From contig CAJNCJ010000003.1 in NCBI GenBank assembly GCA_905221235.1, positions 1 to 64,000 on the forward strand: a stretch of DNA of 64,000 nucleotides. The letters are read 5' to 3'. The notes below the pieces were generated by a model. The model made no database searches and had not been told where the DNA came from. It saw only the letters and a program-made list of their open reading frames with translations. Positions 35,022 through 43,231 of the stretch are shown here, in pieces (positions within the stretch are counted from its first letter, which is position 1; each line of letters opens with the position of its first letter). Both the position numbers and the translations under genes were made by a program. The DNA is from a bacterium (lineage in GTDB: Bacteria; Bacillota; Bacilli; Lactobacillales; Streptococcaceae).

Positions 35022-35903
35022 TTATGCTTTACCTTCTGAACCGAATACGTCGATACGTTCTTCAACTGATGCTTGGATAGCTTTTACACCGTCAGCCAAG
35101 AATTTACGTGGGTCGAAGAGTTTTTTCTTGTCGTATTCTGCTTCGTTTGCTTCGTAATCACGAGCAAATTTACGAGTTGCGTTAGCGAATGCGATTTGGC
35201 ATTCTGTGTTAACGTTAACTTTAGCCACACCAAGTTTGATAGCTTCTTGGATTTGCTCATCAGGAATACCTGAACCACCGTGCAATACGATTGGGAATCC
35301 TGGAACAGCTTCAGTCAATTTTTGCAAGTGATCAAGGTGAAGACCTTTCCAGTTTTCTGGGTAAGGACCGTGGATGTTACCGATACCAGCTGCCAAGAAG
35401 TCGATACCAGTTTCAACCATTGCTTTAGCGTCTTCGATTGGAGCCAATTCACCATCACCGATGATTCCGTCTTCTTCACCACCGATAGTACCAACTTCAG
35501 CTTCTACTGATACACCATTTGCATGAGCAAATTCTACAACTTTACGAGCTTTGTCAAGGTTTTCTTCAACTGGAAGGTGTGAACCGTCAAACATAACTGA
35601 AGTATAACCAACTCGGATACACTCAAGTGCATCTTCGTAGTGACCGTGGTCAAGGTGGATAGCTACTGGTACAGTGATACCCATTGATTCAACAAGGTTA
35701 GCGATCAAGTTGCGAGCAACTTTGTAACCACCCATGTATTTAGCAGCACCCATTGAAGTTTGGATCAAAACTGGAGCTTTTTTAGCTTCTGCTGCGCGCA
35801 AGATAGCTTGAGTCCACTCAAGGTTGTTTGTGTTAAATCCACCAACTGCATAACCGTTGTCACGAGCTGCTTGGACAAATTTTTCTGCTGAAACGATTGC
35901 CAT
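35022..35903 (-). CDS. fba: Class II fructose-bisphosphate aldolase
   Basis: 293 residues. Zinc-dependent aldolase that splits fructose-1,6-bisphosphate to glyceraldehyde-3-phosphate and dihydroxyacetone phosphate in glycolysis. Class II signatures are present: PVAIHLDHGHYEDAL (zinc His), EAEVGTIGGEEDG, GIGNIHGPY and VLHGGSGIPDEQI. The start (MAIVSAEKF) has AGGAGG 7 bp ahead. Codon use is strongly biased, as for a highly expressed gene. The leader contains the hairpin ATGGG-ATGA-CCCAT. It stands alone, downstream of vncS with its own promoter. Confidence 0.98.
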   Translation of the reverse strand: MAIVSAEKFVQAARDNGYAVGGFNTNNLEWTQAILRAAEAKKAPVLIQTSMGAAKYMGGYKVARNLIANLVESMGITVPVAIHLDHGHYEDALECIRVGYTSVMFDGSHLPVEENLDKARKVVEFAHANGVSVEAEVGTIGGEEDGIIGDGELAPIEDAKAMVETGIDFLAAGIGNIHGPYPENWKGLHLDHLQKLTEAVPGFPIVLHGGSGIPDEQIQEAIKLGVAKVNVNTECQIAFANATRKFARDYEANEAEYDKKKLFDPRKFLADGVKAIQASVEERIDVFGSEGKA

Positions 35904-35929
35904 TTTATCAGGCCTCCTGTATATTTTTA

Positions 35930-35959
35930 TGGGTCATCCCATTTACATTGTTCATTTTA
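35930..35959 (-). promoter_or_regulatory. Promoter and leader hairpin of fba
   Basis: Extended TGATAAAAT (-10 at 35954-35959) on the minus strand, with no good -35 box. The leader hairpin ATGGG/CCCAT (35930-35943) starts about 10 bp downstream of the -10 and may protect the mRNA 5' end. Confidence 0.55.
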
Positions 35960-36043
35960 TCACTTTTTGACAAAAAAATCTAGTTTTTCCCGCAGTTTCG
36001 ATTGAATTTCTTCTAGCTTCATCTATGTAAACCCTTTCTCTGC

Positions 36044-37372
36044 CTAGTCTTGGGTGACTTTTGGAAAAACTATAAAGAAGGTTAAACGATTCTCTTTCAT
36101 TTCAAAACGATAAGCTAATTTTTCATGTTCTAATAGACTCTTGACCACAAAAAGCCCCATCCCAGAACCCTTGGCCTTGCGACCAGCATTATCAGAGAAA
36201 GACTGGGCCAGTTTTTCTTGTTCCTCTGGGCTACAGCTATTCTCGATAAAGAGTTCCCCTTCTCTTTCGCCAATTCGGACCAAGCCACCTGGAAGAGAAT
36301 GCTTGATAGCGTTGCTGATGAGATTAGACAGGATTAACTTCATGACAGATGGATTTAGATAAGCCTGCTGATGCTTCAAACTATTGTCAATCTGAAGTTC
36401 TCTTTCCTTAGCTAGTAAAGCATAATCCTTGACTAGACTTTGCGTCATCTGGAGGAGGTCTATTGTTTCCCTATCATCTCGCAATTCCTGCACAGAAGAG
36501 AGAGAAAGTATCTGGAGAACATGGTGATTGAGCTCATCCACAATCCCCAAGGCTACTCCTAGATAGTGGTCTCGATCCTTATAACGACCGATATTCTCTT
36601 TCATATTTTCGATTAGGATTTTCAAACTGGCCAGCGGTGTTTTCAGTTCATGAGAAGCCCCTCGTAGGAACTCAACCTTCATCTTCTCAAGCTGGAGAAT
36701 GGCTTCATTCTTGTCATGCAAGTCCTCAATAACAGTTAAAAGATGCTGGTAGAGGCTATTGATTTGTTCCTTGAGATCCCCAATCTCATCCTTGGAATCC
36801 ACGCGCAATCGCACTTGGGCATCCAGTTCCATCATCCGACGGGTCACCCGCTTGATTTCCAAAATCGGGGCAACAATGGTCCGAGCATAGATGTAGGCTA
36901 CCAAGAGGGAAATCAGAAAGGAGGCCAACAAGGTATAGGGCAAAAATTGAAGACTAATCTGCTCTGCTTCCTTTTGCAAGTCCATGGACGCTAGAAACTG
37001 GAGAATCATGGTGCCACCGTCTTGTGTTTTCACCTCACGCTCCTCGATAAAGAGGGAGGTTGTCTGGCGGTCTGTATCCAGAGAAAGACTGTCCTTGACT
37101 TCTAACTTGTCCTCGGTCATCTCTCCTTTGATCGCCCCCTTGATCTCACTTGTCTGGGAATACAGGTCTAGGACTTGCTCGATATTCTGCCTATCTTTCC
37201 CTTCAAGGGACTGGGCAATAGCTGTCGCTTTCTGACCAATGGTTTCCTGACGATGACTCAGATAAGTCGAAGGAAAGAGAAAATAAATGGCTAAATGGAG
37301 ACAGACGACCAGAACACTAAAAATCGAGAAGGTGTAGATAAATATCTTTGTAAACAAACCTGTTCGTTTCAT
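36044..37372 (-). CDS. vncS: Sensor histidine kinase VncS
   Basis: 442 residues. Two membrane helices (~12-34 and ~143-163) enclose an extracellular sensor of ~110 residues. HAMP follows (~165-215), then the dimer domain with phospho-acceptor His241 in GASHELKTPLASL, N box LILSNLISNAIKHS and G boxes GRKAKGSGMGLFVVKSL. Partner of VncR in TCS10 of pneumococcus, downstream of the Vex exporter. Claims that it controls vancomycin tolerance or responds to Pep27 have been disputed in later work, so the signal stays open. The start overlaps vncR by 4 bp. Confidence 0.95.
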   Translation of the reverse strand: MKRTGLFTKIFIYTFSIFSVLVVCLHLAIYFLFPSTYLSHRQETIGQKATAIAQSLEGKDRQNIEQVLDLYSQTSEIKGAIKGEMTEDKLEVKDSLSLDTDRQTTSLFIEEREVKTQDGGTMILQFLASMDLQKEAEQISLQFLPYTLLASFLISLLVAYIYARTIVAPILEIKRVTRRMMELDAQVRLRVDSKDEIGDLKEQINSLYQHLLTVIEDLHDKNEAILQLEKMKVEFLRGASHELKTPLASLKILIENMKENIGRYKDRDHYLGVALGIVDELNHHVLQILSLSSVQELRDDRETIDLLQMTQSLVKDYALLAKERELQIDNSLKHQQAYLNPSVMKLILSNLISNAIKHSLPGGLVRIGEREGELFIENSCSPEEQEKLAQSFSDNAGRKAKGSGMGLFVVKSLLEHEKLAYRFEMKENRLTFFIVFPKVTQD

Positions 37373-38025
37373 TTTCGCTCCAATTTATAACCAACATTGC
37401 GCACAGTGAGGATGCAGTCCAAATCTAGCTTTTTCCGCAATTCCTTGATATAGACATCAATGACACGGTCAAAGGGAACCTCATCTGTCGCTTTCCAGAC
37501 CGCATCGATAATCTGAGAACGAGTCAAGGCCCGGCCTTCATTTTTCACCAAATAATCCAGAATTTCCAACTCTTTGGCATTAATGGCCACTTCTTGACCC
37601 GCGAGGCTTGCACTGTAGCTCTCAAAGTCCACCCTGGAATCCTTATAGGAAAAGGTTCGTCCCGTATCGTAGTAGCGCTTAAAAATCGCGTCGACCCTCA
37701 CTTTTAAGAGGGAGAGGGAGAAGGGTTTTTCCAGATAGCCATCTGCTAGCGAGGCAAAAGCACTCATCTTGTATTCTTCATCCTGAAAGGCGGTCAACAT
37801 CAAGACAGGAACCTGACTAGTTTTACGAATCTCCGCTAGGACTTCTAGACCATTGAGCTTGGGCATCTGGATATCCAGTAAAACCAAGGCTACCTCATAG
37901 CTGGAAAATTGCTCTAAGGCTTCTTGACCGTCCGCCGCCTCAATGGTTTCATAACCACAATCCGTCAAATAATCACTAATCCCCTCACGGATCATCTCTT
38001 CATCTTCTACAATTAAAATTTTCAT
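37369..38025 (-). CDS. vncR: Response regulator VncR
   Basis: 218 residues of the OmpR/PhoB class. The receiver domain has acidic pocket VEDEE, phospho-acceptor Asp51 (LLDIQMPKLNG), Thr (LMLTAFQDEEY) and Lys (LEKPFS). The C-terminal winged helix contains ELEILDYLVKNEGRALTRSQI and IDVYIKELRKKLD. It is phosphorylated by VncS and binds DNA; in pneumococcus it is linked to the vex genes. Its likely promoter is 210 bp upstream and the leader in between carries a BOX element. Confidence 0.95.
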   Translation of the reverse strand: MKILIVEDEEMIREGISDYLTDCGYETIEAADGQEALEQFSSYEVALVLLDIQMPKLNGLEVLAEIRKTSQVPVLMLTAFQDEEYKMSAFASLADGYLEKPFSLSLLKVRVDAIFKRYYDTGRTFSYKDSRVDFESYSASLAGQEVAINAKELEILDYLVKNEGRALTRSQIIDAVWKATDEVPFDRVIDVYIKELRKKLDLDCILTVRNVGYKLERK

Positions 38026-38057
38026 ACTTTAACTGCTCTCTATTTTTTATTTTTCTT

Positions 38058-38208
38058 ATACTCAATGAAAATCAAAAAGCAAACTAGGAAGCTAGCCGCA
38101 GGTTGCTCAAAGCACTGCTTTGAGGTTGTAGATAGAACTGACAAAGTCAGTAACATATATACGGTAAGGCGACGCTGACGTGGTTTGAATTTGATTTTCG
38201 AAGAGTAT
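38058..38208 (-). repeat. BOX element (boxA-boxB-boxC) in the vncRS leader, 151 bp
   Basis: On the minus strand: ATACTCTTCGAAAATC, boxA core TGACG/GCGTCGCCTTACC, one boxB and a boxC ending TTGAGTAT. It lies between the predicted vncR promoter (38235-38263) and the vncR start, so it is transcribed in the leader. Confidence 0.93.
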
Positions 38209-38225
38209 TAGAATAAATACCTACT

Positions 38226-38288
38226 CTATTTTCTATTATAGCCTCTTACTGGCCTTTTGTCTGTAAGCAACTGACCACTAGATAAAAC
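38226..38288 (-). pseudogene. pep27: pep27 remnant lacking its N-terminus
   Basis: Reads VLSSGQLLTDKRPVRGYNRK and stop. This matches the C-terminal 20 residues of pneumococcal Pep27 (as I recall it, VLSSGQLLADKRPARDYNRK), with three changes. The first seven residues including the start Met are missing: upstream the frame reads LF, A, then a stop, inside the terminator of the LysM gene. The Pep27 peptide could not be made from this locus. Its last codons also form the -10 box for vncR. Confidence 0.8.
38235..38263 (-). promoter_or_regulatory. Promoter of vncRS inside the pep27 remnant
   Basis: CAGACA (38258-38263), 17-bp spacer and TATAAT (38235-38240) on the minus strand. Predicted start near 38228, leader about 200 nt including the BOX. 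Confidence 0.65.
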
Positions 38289-38313
38289 AAAGAGAGCCTA
38301 TCGCTCTCTCTGC
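38283..38313 (-). terminator. Terminator of the LysM gene, fused to the pep27 remnant
   Basis: AGAGAGAGC-gata-GGCTCTCT followed by TTGTTTT on the minus strand. Its T tract is at the same time the first codons of the pep27 remnant. Confidence 0.7.
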
Positions 38314-38341
38314 TCACATTTGGATCTCTATGGAATGGAAG

Positions 38342-41300
38342 TTATTTAGCTGCTTTTGAAAATGTTACAACGTAATTATAATCTTTCCCATTAGCTTGAT
38401 ATACATAGTCCTCTTTGAAAGTATAGCCGCGTTTACGCAACTCTTCTTTCTTAGCATCAACTTGGCTCTTGACAGCTGCTTTCACCTGTTCATTTGATAA
38501 ACCTTCCGCGATTTCAAGAGAAGTTCCATTGATATCTCCTAGGAAACCTGCAATATCTTTCATTTGATCAAAGTTATAAAAAACATTGACTTTAACCTTT
38601 TGAGGAGCTGGCTGTTCTAGACTTCTACGATTTCTGCTAACGCGTGGTTGAACTGCTGGAGCCATTCTGAAACCTGAAGTTCCTGTAGTCTCCTTAGTGA
38701 AAGTGACTACGTAATTATAATTTTTCACAGTAGTATCTTGTTCAAAAATAATGTCATTTTTCACATGATACCCTCTAGCAGCTAGATCTTTTATCTTGGC
38801 TTCAATTTTTTCTTTTACTAGCTCTTTTGCCTGTGCTTCACTCGTTCCAGCAGGAATTGTGACAGTGTTATTTTCTCCTGGGTCAGATAGGAAACCATGA
38901 ATATCTGGCATTCCAGCGAAGTTATAGCTAATATTTACAGTTCCATCTGGTTCTGATGTTGAACGTGCCACTCTTCTTGCTCTTGCTTGAACTGATGGGG
39001 CATTTCTAAAACTTGAAGTCCCTTCTGAAGTTGAAGAAGGCTGTGCTGAGCTTTCTGATGGAGATGCTACTGCTGATCTGGAAGTCCCACTTGCACCATG
39101 ACCAATCGCTGTGCTTCCATTGTCAATAGTAGTTCCACCCGGACCATTATTGGTCAAGCCTTCTCTACCATAATTCGGACTTGAAACTTCTTCACCTGGA
39201 ACATCCAATGCATTAATTTCATTTTGATATTTTTCTGTAACAGTAGCTACTTCTTCATCGTCTTTCGCTTTGTTAATTTCTTCTATTGCTTTATCTTGTA
39301 ACGCCTTTAATGCTTCTTTTAATCTTGCCTTTTCATCTGCATCAGGAACTTTTTCAATCGCATCTGCTTTTATTTTAACAACTTCACCGATGTTATCATC
39401 TATGCTCTCCTTTTTAGCTGACTTCAAGGCTTCTTCCTTCTTAAGTTCTTCTTCTGATTTTGGCTCTGAAGTTGATGTTTCTGGAGTCGGAGTTGATGTC
39501 GCTGCATTCCCTGATTCATTTGTAGCATCTGCAGATGGAGTATTGGAAGATTCTGACGGTGTTTCAGATTTACCTGATTCTCCAGCTGGCTGTGTAGTGG
39601 AATTGGTATCGCCTGATGTGACCGGTGCTTCTTCACTTGGGGTTACCGGTGACGATGTTGAATCAACTGTAGGAGTTGTAGATGATGCTCCAGACTCTTC
39701 GGAATGATTTCCTGTTGATGGAGATTCAACTGAAGAAGCTGATTCATCGTCTTTCGGTGCTGGAGTCGTTGGCTCGTCTGCTTTTGGTGTTGCAGGTTCT
39801 TCCACTTTCGGTGCTGGTGCCACTGGTTCCTCTGCTTTTGGCGCTGGTGCCGCTGGCTCTTCTGCTTTTGGCGTTGTGCCTGCTGATGGTTCTTCTGCTT
39901 TTGGTGCTGGCGCAGCCGGTTCCTCGGCTTTCGGTGCTGGTGCCGCTGGCTCTTCTGCTTTCGGTGATGGTGCTACTGGTTCTTCCGCCTTTGGCGTTGT
40001 AGCCGCTGGTTCTTCCACTTTCGGTGTTGGAGCAGATGGTTCTTCTGCTTTCGGTGATGGTGCTACTGGCTCTTCCACTTTCGGTGTTGGAGTAGATGGC
40101 TCTTCTACTTTTGGCGTTGTAGCCGCTGGCTCCTCTGCTTTTGGTGTTGTTCCTGCTGATGGTTCTTCCACTTTCGGTGCTGGTGCCGCTGGCTCCTCTT
40201 CTTTTGGTGTTGGTGTCGCTGGTTCTTCCGCTTTTGGTGTTGTTCCTGCTGATGGCTCTTCCGATTTTGGTGTTGTTCCTGCTGATGGCTCTTCCGCTTT
40301 TGGTGTTGTTCCTGCTGATGGTTCTTCCACTTTCGGTGCTGGTGCCGCTGGCTCCTCTGCTTTTGGTGTTGTAGCCGCTGGCTCTTCTGCTTTCAGTGCT
40401 GGTGCCGCTGGCTCCTCTGCTTTTGGTGTTGGTGCCGCTGGCTCTTCTGCTTTTGGCGTTGTAGCCGCTGGTTCTTCTGATTTTGGTGTTGTTCCTGATG
40501 CTGGTTCTTCAGCTTTCGGTGCGGGGGCCGATGGCTCTTCCACTTTCTGTGTTGGAGCAGATGGTTCTTCTGATTTCGGCGCTGGAGCAGATGGTTCTTC
40601 CGCCTTTGGCACTGGAACTTCAGAACTTGGATTTGAAGCTACAGGTTGATTTGTAATCCCTGTATTTGAAGGGGCATTGTCTGTTACTGGACTTGATTCA
40701 CCTGAATCAGCACTAGTTGTAGCGCCCAGTGATGGAGTATTTGAAACTTCCTCCCTTGTTTCGGCTTTTGGCGCAACTGTGACTGGTGTTTCTGATTTCG
40801 GTGCTGGCGATACTGACTCTTCAGCTTTCGCTGCCGATACTACTGGTGTTTCCACAACTACTGGTGTCGTTTGTTTAACAGTAGTCGTTTGCTCTCCAGT
40901 TACAGTATCTGTCTTTGTTTCAACTTCATAACTTTGACAGCTACCAGAATTATCAATTGACACTCGCTGTCTTTTGACTTCTGTATTTCCATCTTTTAGG
41001 AAAGTTTCTTCGCTAAAATACAATTTATTATTGGCAAAAATCAAATCTCTATTTGCAATACGATTTATCTCAACCAAACTATCAACAGATAGTCCTGTTG
41101 CTCCACTAATAGCACTCAGTGTATCTCCCCACTTAATAGTGTAGTGTGATAAATTGTCTATATTTTGAATATCAGCTTTTACTTCTGCAACTGTTCTGGC
41201 TACCCAAACACCATCTTGTTCATTAGCGGAAACAGTTGGAGCTAAAAAGCCCAGTCCCAATAAAATCACACCTGTCGCAACAATTGCACCAGTTCTTAAT

Positions 41301-41350
41301 TTTCTAAAGCCACGTAGGGATAATGTCCCTCTAACATTTGTTTGTCTCAT
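38342..41350 (-). CDS. LysM surface protein with proline-rich repeat stalk and duplicated C-terminal domain
   Basis: 1,002 residues from the ATG at 41350 (MRQTNVRGTLSL), with GAGG 6 bp ahead; a GTG four codons upstream overlaps that site. Signal peptide ~15-42. One LysM domain ~69-112 (HYTIKWGDTLSAISGATGL), then a Thr/Pro linker, about 28 units of the PKAEEPAAP/PKVEEPS type (~230-510), a helical segment (~610-690), and two copies of an ~85-residue module (YNFAGMPDIHGFL; YNFDQMKDIAGFL) each ending YNYVVTF. There is no LPXTG and no choline-binding repeat, so LysM probably holds it on peptidoglycan. It sits between vex3 and the pep27 remnant and is an insertion there. Confidence 0.88.
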   Translation of the reverse strand: MRQTNVRGTLSLRGFRKLRTGAIVATGVILLGLGFLAPTVSANEQDGVWVARTVAEVKADIQNIDNLSHYTIKWGDTLSAISGATGLSVDSLVEINRIANRDLIFANNKLYFSEETFLKDGNTEVKRQRVSIDNSGSCQSYEVETKTDTVTGEQTTTVKQTTPVVVETPVVSAAKAEESVSPAPKSETPVTVAPKAETREEVSNTPSLGATTSADSGESSPVTDNAPSNTGITNQPVASNPSSEVPVPKAEEPSAPAPKSEEPSAPTQKVEEPSAPAPKAEEPASGTTPKSEEPAATTPKAEEPAAPTPKAEEPAAPALKAEEPAATTPKAEEPAAPAPKVEEPSAGTTPKAEEPSAGTTPKSEEPSAGTTPKAEEPATPTPKEEEPAAPAPKVEEPSAGTTPKAEEPAATTPKVEEPSTPTPKVEEPVAPSPKAEEPSAPTPKVEEPAATTPKAEEPVAPSPKAEEPAAPAPKAEEPAAPAPKAEEPSAGTTPKAEEPAAPAPKAEEPVAPAPKVEEPATPKADEPTTPAPKDDESASSVESPSTGNHSEESGASSTTPTVDSTSSPVTPSEEAPVTSGDTNSTTQPAGESGKSETPSESSNTPSADATNESGNAATSTPTPETSTSEPKSEEELKKEEALKSAKKESIDDNIGEVVKIKADAIEKVPDADEKARLKEALKALQDKAIEEINKAKDDEEVATVTEKYQNEINALDVPGEEVSSPNYGREGLTNNGPGGTTIDNGSTAIGHGASGTSRSAVASPSESSAQPSSTSEGTSSFRNAPSVQARARRVARSTSEPDGTVNISYNFAGMPDIHGFLSDPGENNTVTIPAGTSEAQAKELVKEKIEAKIKDLAARGYHVKNDIIFEQDTTVKNYNYVVTFTKETTGTSGFRMAPAVQPRVSRNRRSLEQPAPQKVKVNVFYNFDQMKDIAGFLGDINGTSLEIAEGLSNEQVKAAVKSQVDAKKEELRKRGYTFKEDYVYQANGKDYNYVVTFSKAAK
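39770..40620 (-). repeat. Proline-rich coding repeats (PKAEEP type)
   Basis: About 28 short units of 30-36 bp encode variants of PKAEEPAAP, some with a GTT insert. Near-identical units in tandem allow length change by slippage or recombination. They also create long meaningless open frames on the opposite strand. Confidence 0.9.
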
Positions 41351-41384
41351 TGTTTTCCTCACTATTTTATATTTTTTAAAAAGG

Positions 41385-41440
41385 CAAACTCAGCCACAGC
41401 AGGCCCGTCTACCTTTGCAGTCTGGATAGGTATCTACAGG
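41385..41440 (-). promoter_or_regulatory. Structured leader of the LysM gene, possible pseudoknot
   Basis: In the transcript CCUGU (41440-41436) pairs with ACGGG (41408-41404) and UACCU (41432-41428) with AGGUA (41414-41410), a nested two-part stem with a 13-nt loop. CAGACU in that loop can pair with AGUUUG downstream, giving an H-type pseudoknot. It ends about 35 nt before the start codon. No known riboswitch class was recognised. Confidence 0.45.
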
Positions 41441-41535
41441 TTTTCTATTTATTTAAAAGCAAATTATGAATAAATTTTTATGCATATTTGAATATAGAAA
41501 TTGCAAATTATCCTTCCACCGAATTCCACGATTTT

Positions 41536-41541
41536 AGTATA
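41536..41541 (-). promoter_or_regulatory. Extended -10 promoter of the LysM gene
   Basis: TGATATACT on the minus strand with TTGTAC 18 bp upstream; predicted leader about 180 nt. Confidence 0.6.
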
Positions 41542-41567
41542 TCACATCCACCAGCAAAAGTACAAAG

Positions 41568-41593
41568 AAAGCAATGATTTTCACCACTGCTTT
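41568..41593 (-). terminator. Terminator of the vex operon
   Basis: AAAGCAGTG pairs with CATTGCTTT (one G-U) on the minus strand, with a mixed T-rich tail. Confidence 0.55.
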
Positions 41594-41690
41594 CGGCTCT
41601 ATTTTGAATTGTTAAATAGTCATTCTCTATCTACCATTCTTGAATAGAAAAACAAGATGTATCCTCTATTCCAGACTAATTTTTTCAAAC

Positions 41691-43070
41691 TTATTCGCTA
41701 TCCAGCAAGAGCTCTTTTGGTTGTTTTCTAAGGAGATTGCTTGATGCAAGCGCCATAACGAGAACCACTAGAACCAAGGCTAGGACAAAGACGATGATAA
41801 AGTCTGATGTCTGAATGGAAATGTCTAGGCTCGACAAGGTCTTGCTAAAGCCATCTACTTCTGCACCACCACCAAGGTTAGAGGCTTGAGCAGCCTTGCT
41901 GGCTTGCTTGGCAACACCAGAAGTGACATTGGCAAGAACAGTGTTTCCGATTGCACGGGCTGTGTAGCTGGCTAGGAAGTAAGCAGAAACAAGAGCAGGG
42001 ATGGCAATCAAGATAGATTCAGTGATGAATTGCCCCAAGATACTTGCCTGCTTAAGACCGATAGATAGGAGAATCCCCACTTCCTTGCGACGGGCGTTGA
42101 TCCAAAGACTAAGCAAGAGGGCAAGGAGAAGGACTGAGAAGCTCAAGCTGCCCCAGAAGAGGAGGTTGGCCATCTTGTACATACCAGAGATGGATTGCTC
42201 AAGAGCTGGATAGTTAGAAGAGCTCTTCACAAGTGTGTAGCTCTTCCAGTTGATACCACTGATGCCATTCAACTCTTTCATGACATCATCCAAGTTTTTA
42301 TCCGCTGTTACAAAGAAGGTTGCGTCCCCATAAATAGCTGTGTCTTCTGTGTAGCCATAAAGTTTTGCAGCAGTGTGAATGTCTGTGATAGCTGTGTTTT
42401 CATAGAGTTCTTGCGAGTAGGTTACTGCCGACTTATTATGACCATCAAAGAGTCCCTTGATAGTCACTTCGACTGTTTCCTTGGCCCCTTTTTCATTGTC
42501 TGCATCATAGACATTAGAGTCCAGTTTGACCTTATCTCCAACTTTCCAGCCGTGTTTGGCTGCCAAGTCATTGTGCATGAGAATCTTGTCTTTGTCATCG
42601 TTAGTTAAGTGCTCACCTTCGACTAGTTTATAAGAGCCAGAGACAAACTTATCTTCTTTAGAGGAGTCATTAACACCTGTAATCATCAAGCTACTTCCAA
42701 AATGTTTAGCACGGTCAGGTGTCAGATTTTTCTTTGTTTCTGGCGTTTCAATGAGTTCATATCCAGTCAAATCTCCGATAGCGTTGATGCGTTTCACATA
42801 AGACTCGATGGCCTTATTTTCGGTGATTTTTTTGATATCTTCACCCTTGATATTCCCAGCACCACGTGGCGTACCTTGATTGACGCGACGATTGATTTGC
42901 ATGGAGAAGCTATTGGTGATATTTTTAAAGGTCTCCTGAGAAGCCTTGGCAGTAGCTCCCTTGATCGACAAGCCGACCAAACTCAAGCTCGCCATGAGGA
43001 GAATAATCAGGAAGATGACAATCGATTTGAAAAACTTCCTTGTAACATAGGCAAATGCGTTGTGTAACAT
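41691..43070 (-). CDS. vex3: Vex3, FtsX-like ABC transporter permease
   Basis: 459 residues. An N-terminal membrane helix (~16-36), a large extracellular domain (~40-300, MacB-PCD-like), then three helices near the C-terminus with the FtsX pattern LFWGSLSFSVLLLALLLSLWINARRKEVGILLSIG. With Vex1 and the ATPase Vex2 it should form a type VII (MacB-like) ABC system that works mechanically at the membrane. In pneumococcus vex1-3 were proposed to export Pep27; that role is doubtful, and here Pep27 is missing. A BOX element separates it from vex2. Confidence 0.92.
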   Translation of the reverse strand: MLHNAFAYVTRKFFKSIVIFLIILLMASLSLVGLSIKGATAKASQETFKNITNSFSMQINRRVNQGTPRGAGNIKGEDIKKITENKAIESYVKRINAIGDLTGYELIETPETKKNLTPDRAKHFGSSLMITGVNDSSKEDKFVSGSYKLVEGEHLTNDDKDKILMHNDLAAKHGWKVGDKVKLDSNVYDADNEKGAKETVEVTIKGLFDGHNKSAVTYSQELYENTAITDIHTAAKLYGYTEDTAIYGDATFFVTADKNLDDVMKELNGISGINWKSYTLVKSSSNYPALEQSISGMYKMANLLFWGSLSFSVLLLALLLSLWINARRKEVGILLSIGLKQASILGQFITESILIAIPALVSAYFLASYTARAIGNTVLANVTSGVAKQASKAAQASNLGGGAEVDGFSKTLSSLDISIQTSDFIIVFVLALVLVVLVMALASSNLLRKQPKELLLDSE

Positions 43071-43109
43071 AGGTTCCCTTTCTAGATTTTGTTCTATTTT
43101 ATAGTTCTA

Positions 43110-43214
43110 ATACTCAATGAAAATCAAAGAGCAAACTAGGAAGCTAGCCGCAAGCTGTACTTGAGTACGGTAAGGCGACGCTGACGTGGTTTGAATTTGA
43201 TTTTCGAAGAGTAT
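43110..43214 (-). repeat. Short BOX element (boxA-boxC) between vex2 and vex3, 105 bp
   Basis: boxA start ATACTCTTCGAAAATC and boxC end TTGAGTAT on the minus strand with no boxB. It begins 18 bp after the vex2 stop and ends 40 bp before the vex3 start, so it is transcribed within the operon. Confidence 0.9.
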
Positions 43215-43231
43215 AGCTGAAAAAGCTCATA

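Noticed and set aside
39876..40649. Long open frame of 257 codons on the plus strand (Gly/Ser/Ala/Val repeats)
   Set aside because: It is the antisense shadow of the PKAEEP coding repeats; it has no ribosome site and a composition set by the repeat.
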